In this document: in pieces, positions 43,155-44,116 of the stretch | Layout: each line of letters starts with the position of its first letter | How positions within the stretch are numbered: position 1 is the stretch's first letter | Assembly: GCF_937951745.1 (NCBI RefSeq) | Contig: NZ_CALFBQ010000060.1 | Span: forward strand, 1-44,116 | Direction: 5' to 3' | Origin: an uncultured Chloroflexus sp. | GTDB lineage: Bacteria; Chloroflexota; Chloroflexia; Chloroflexales; Chloroflexaceae | DNA length: 44,116 nt | Made by a program: the position numbers and the translations under genes | Notes under the pieces: model-generated | Database searches by the model: none | What the model was told of the DNA's origin: nothing | What the model saw: the letters and a program-made list of their open reading frames with translations, nothing else

Positions 43155-43829
43155 TTAGATGGAGATTGTCGACCAATCCCCTGATAGCCGGCTCGTGGTT
43201 TCGGAGAACTGCCGAGCGCGAATGGATGGCATCACCAAACGTGCGCTTGATGACAGAGTTCACCGTCTCTACCTTCTAATGATGGCTATACCAGTCATCC
43301 AACTGGGCTACCGTCACCAACTCGGCCCTAGCGATCTGTTTAGAACGTACCACGTTGCCGCCACGTCGGATGTGTGGGAACAGGTATCTCCTTGTGCCCC
43401 CTCGCCCGTCACAACCAGCATCAGCCATTATCACCCAGCGCTCTCTGCGCGCAGAACACTGCGCCTCGCACTGCACTCTGCTCAGGAACACGTTGTCACT
43501 GCTTGGGATAGTTGCCTGTTGACAAGCCACAACGAGCTGCGAGTACGTGCCCACCGCGACGGACCTTACCCCGAATACTCGCATCGTGCGGCCTGTCCGA
43601 CTGCGGGAATATGTGATCGCCTAGGAGGTAGCGTAGCCGGTGTTCGCAAAGGCCATCGTTTCTTCCTCACTCCTGCCTCGTCTCGCAACTTGCGCTGTAT
43701 CCTCCCCAGCACGTTCATGCGCAGCAGCCGCTTGCAGGCGTGCGATAGGGTGGTGTGGTTCGGCACATGCTGCAACTCCAGCACGGCGCAGACCTTGTCT
43801 GTAATCAACAGAATATATTCTGTAATCAC
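43155..43829 (-). pseudogene. IS5-like DDE transposase remnant
   Basis: Minus-strand pieces in two frames read in transposase order. First is VCAVLELQHVPNHTTLSHAC (N-terminal helix-turn region). After a frameshift come DNVFLSRV and VIMADAGCDGRGGTRRYL, then IRRGGNVVRSKQIARAELVT. After an in-frame TAG (following DDWYSHH) comes KVETVNSVIKRTFGD with the last catalytic Glu. A middle part of the catalytic domain is missing or scrambled. The opposite-strand frame at 43159-43845 is its shadow. The element is dead; no clear terminal repeats were found. Confidence 0.78.
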
Positions 43830-43850
43830 AGTGAAAACATTGTGATTACA
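43800..43850. promoter_or_regulatory. Cluster of TGTAATCA boxes upstream of the SPFH gene
   Basis: TGTAATCA occurs at 43800-43807 and 43821-43828, 21 bp apart (two helical turns), and inverted as TGATTACA at 43843-43850. The last two form a perfect 10-bp inverted repeat (43821-43830 and 43841-43850). This could be a multi-site operator for the SPFH gene at 43896, or a leftover IS terminus. Confidence 0.45.
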
Positions 43851-43895
43851 TTTTATCGGGATTTTTGTTCATAAAAACTTTAGGGAGGTCAAGCA

Positions 43896-44116
43896 ATGAC
43901 AGGTATCTTGTTCTGGGTACTAGTTTGGCTGGTGGTACGCTATTTCTTATCCGGGTTCTACACCGTCGATCAGAATGAACGAGCCGTTAAGACCATCTTT
44001 GGTCGGGCCGAACGTTTGCCGGGGCCGCTAGTTGATGATCCATTTCTAGAGTATCTGCGGCCTGATGAACGTGAACGGTATCGCTACCCGCAAGTGCGGG
44101 TGATCCCTCCCGGCGG
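43896..44116 (+). CDS. SPFH/band-7 domain protein (N-terminal part, cut by window end)
   Basis: The frame is open to the window edge (73 codons). A strong ribosome site (TAGGGAGG) precedes the ATG. An N-terminal membrane anchor (GILFWVLVWLVVRYFLSGFY) is followed by TVDQNERAVKTIFGRAERL, the start of the SPFH domain of stomatin/slipin-type proteins, which organise membrane microdomains and regulate proteases. The 3' part is outside the window. Confidence 0.82.
   Translation, partial: MTGILFWVLVWLVVRYFLSGFYTVDQNERAVKTIFGRAERLPGPLVDDPFLEYLRPDERERYRYPQVRVIPPG

Noticed and set aside
43159-43845. 228-codon plus-strand frame with a plausible upstream -10
   Set aside because: The opposite strand carries ordered transposase motifs through the same bases, so this frame is antisense to a pseudogene.
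1-44116. tRNA and rRNA genes
   Set aside because: I looked for GTTCGANNC-type T-loop cores with cloverleaf arms and for conserved rRNA words and found none convincing.

Overview
The window looks like part of a chromosome from a Chloroflexus-like member of the Chloroflexota. This is inferred, not proven. It rests on moderate-to-high GC, CRISPR repeats ending in ATTGAAAC, a secreted Asp-box protein with a Pro-rich tail ending in a YIPLV-type motif, a group-I ECF thiamine-precursor transporter, and several long PAS or VWA proteins.

Region 1 (1-9649) is the unusual part. A CRISPR array of eight full repeats plus one partial repeat runs off the left edge. Two further, degenerate copies of the same repeat lie 8.9 kb away (9534-9649), flush against an ECF transporter gene. 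Judged by the ATTGAAAC end, the array is transcribed rightwards and its degenerate trailer end is at 9649. The 8.9 kb in between (628-9533) therefore sits where a single spacer should be. It carries a CobT-like VWA protein whose reading frame is broken by loss of one ACGGG unit, a converging unit made of a CobS/MoxR-like AAA+ ATPase and a gene with an in-frame TAA, about 0.85 kb of hairpin-rich non-coding DNA, a large secreted Asp-box propeller protein, and a helical-repeat protein. The genes at both island ends run straight into CRISPR repeats with no normal start. I read this as a partly decayed VWA-MoxR (CobT-CobS-like) module captured in, or recombined into, a CRISPR array.

Region 2 (9615-14126, minus strand) is a thiamine-precursor uptake operon: promoter, TPP riboswitch, intrinsic terminator, cytX-like permease, thiW, fused ecfA and ecfT. 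The last residues and stop codon of EcfT are supplied by the final CRISPR repeat.

Region 3 (14399-30255) is ordinary chromosome: an EamA exporter, mfd, a zinc-ribbon protein, DedA, a small histidine kinase, a Nudix hydrolase, a TrmB-like methyltransferase, a YkgJ-type Cys-cluster protein, a small acidic protein with a structured upstream RNA region, lrgB/lrgA, der and glgX. GC-rich dispersed repeats fill some gaps.

Region 4 (30738-39684) holds a LOV-PAS hybrid histidine kinase (a probable blue-light sensor), a DJ-1/PfpI protein, a membrane protein with two VWA domains plus a small membrane partner, and a RelE-like domain fused to a UvrD-type helicase.

Region 5 (39685-44116) contains a decayed secreted-protein gene, a BMP-family lipoprotein built of two near-identical tandem copies (period 999 bp), an IS5-like transposase pseudogene, a cluster of TGTAATCA boxes, and the start of an SPFH/band-7 protein gene cut by the window edge.
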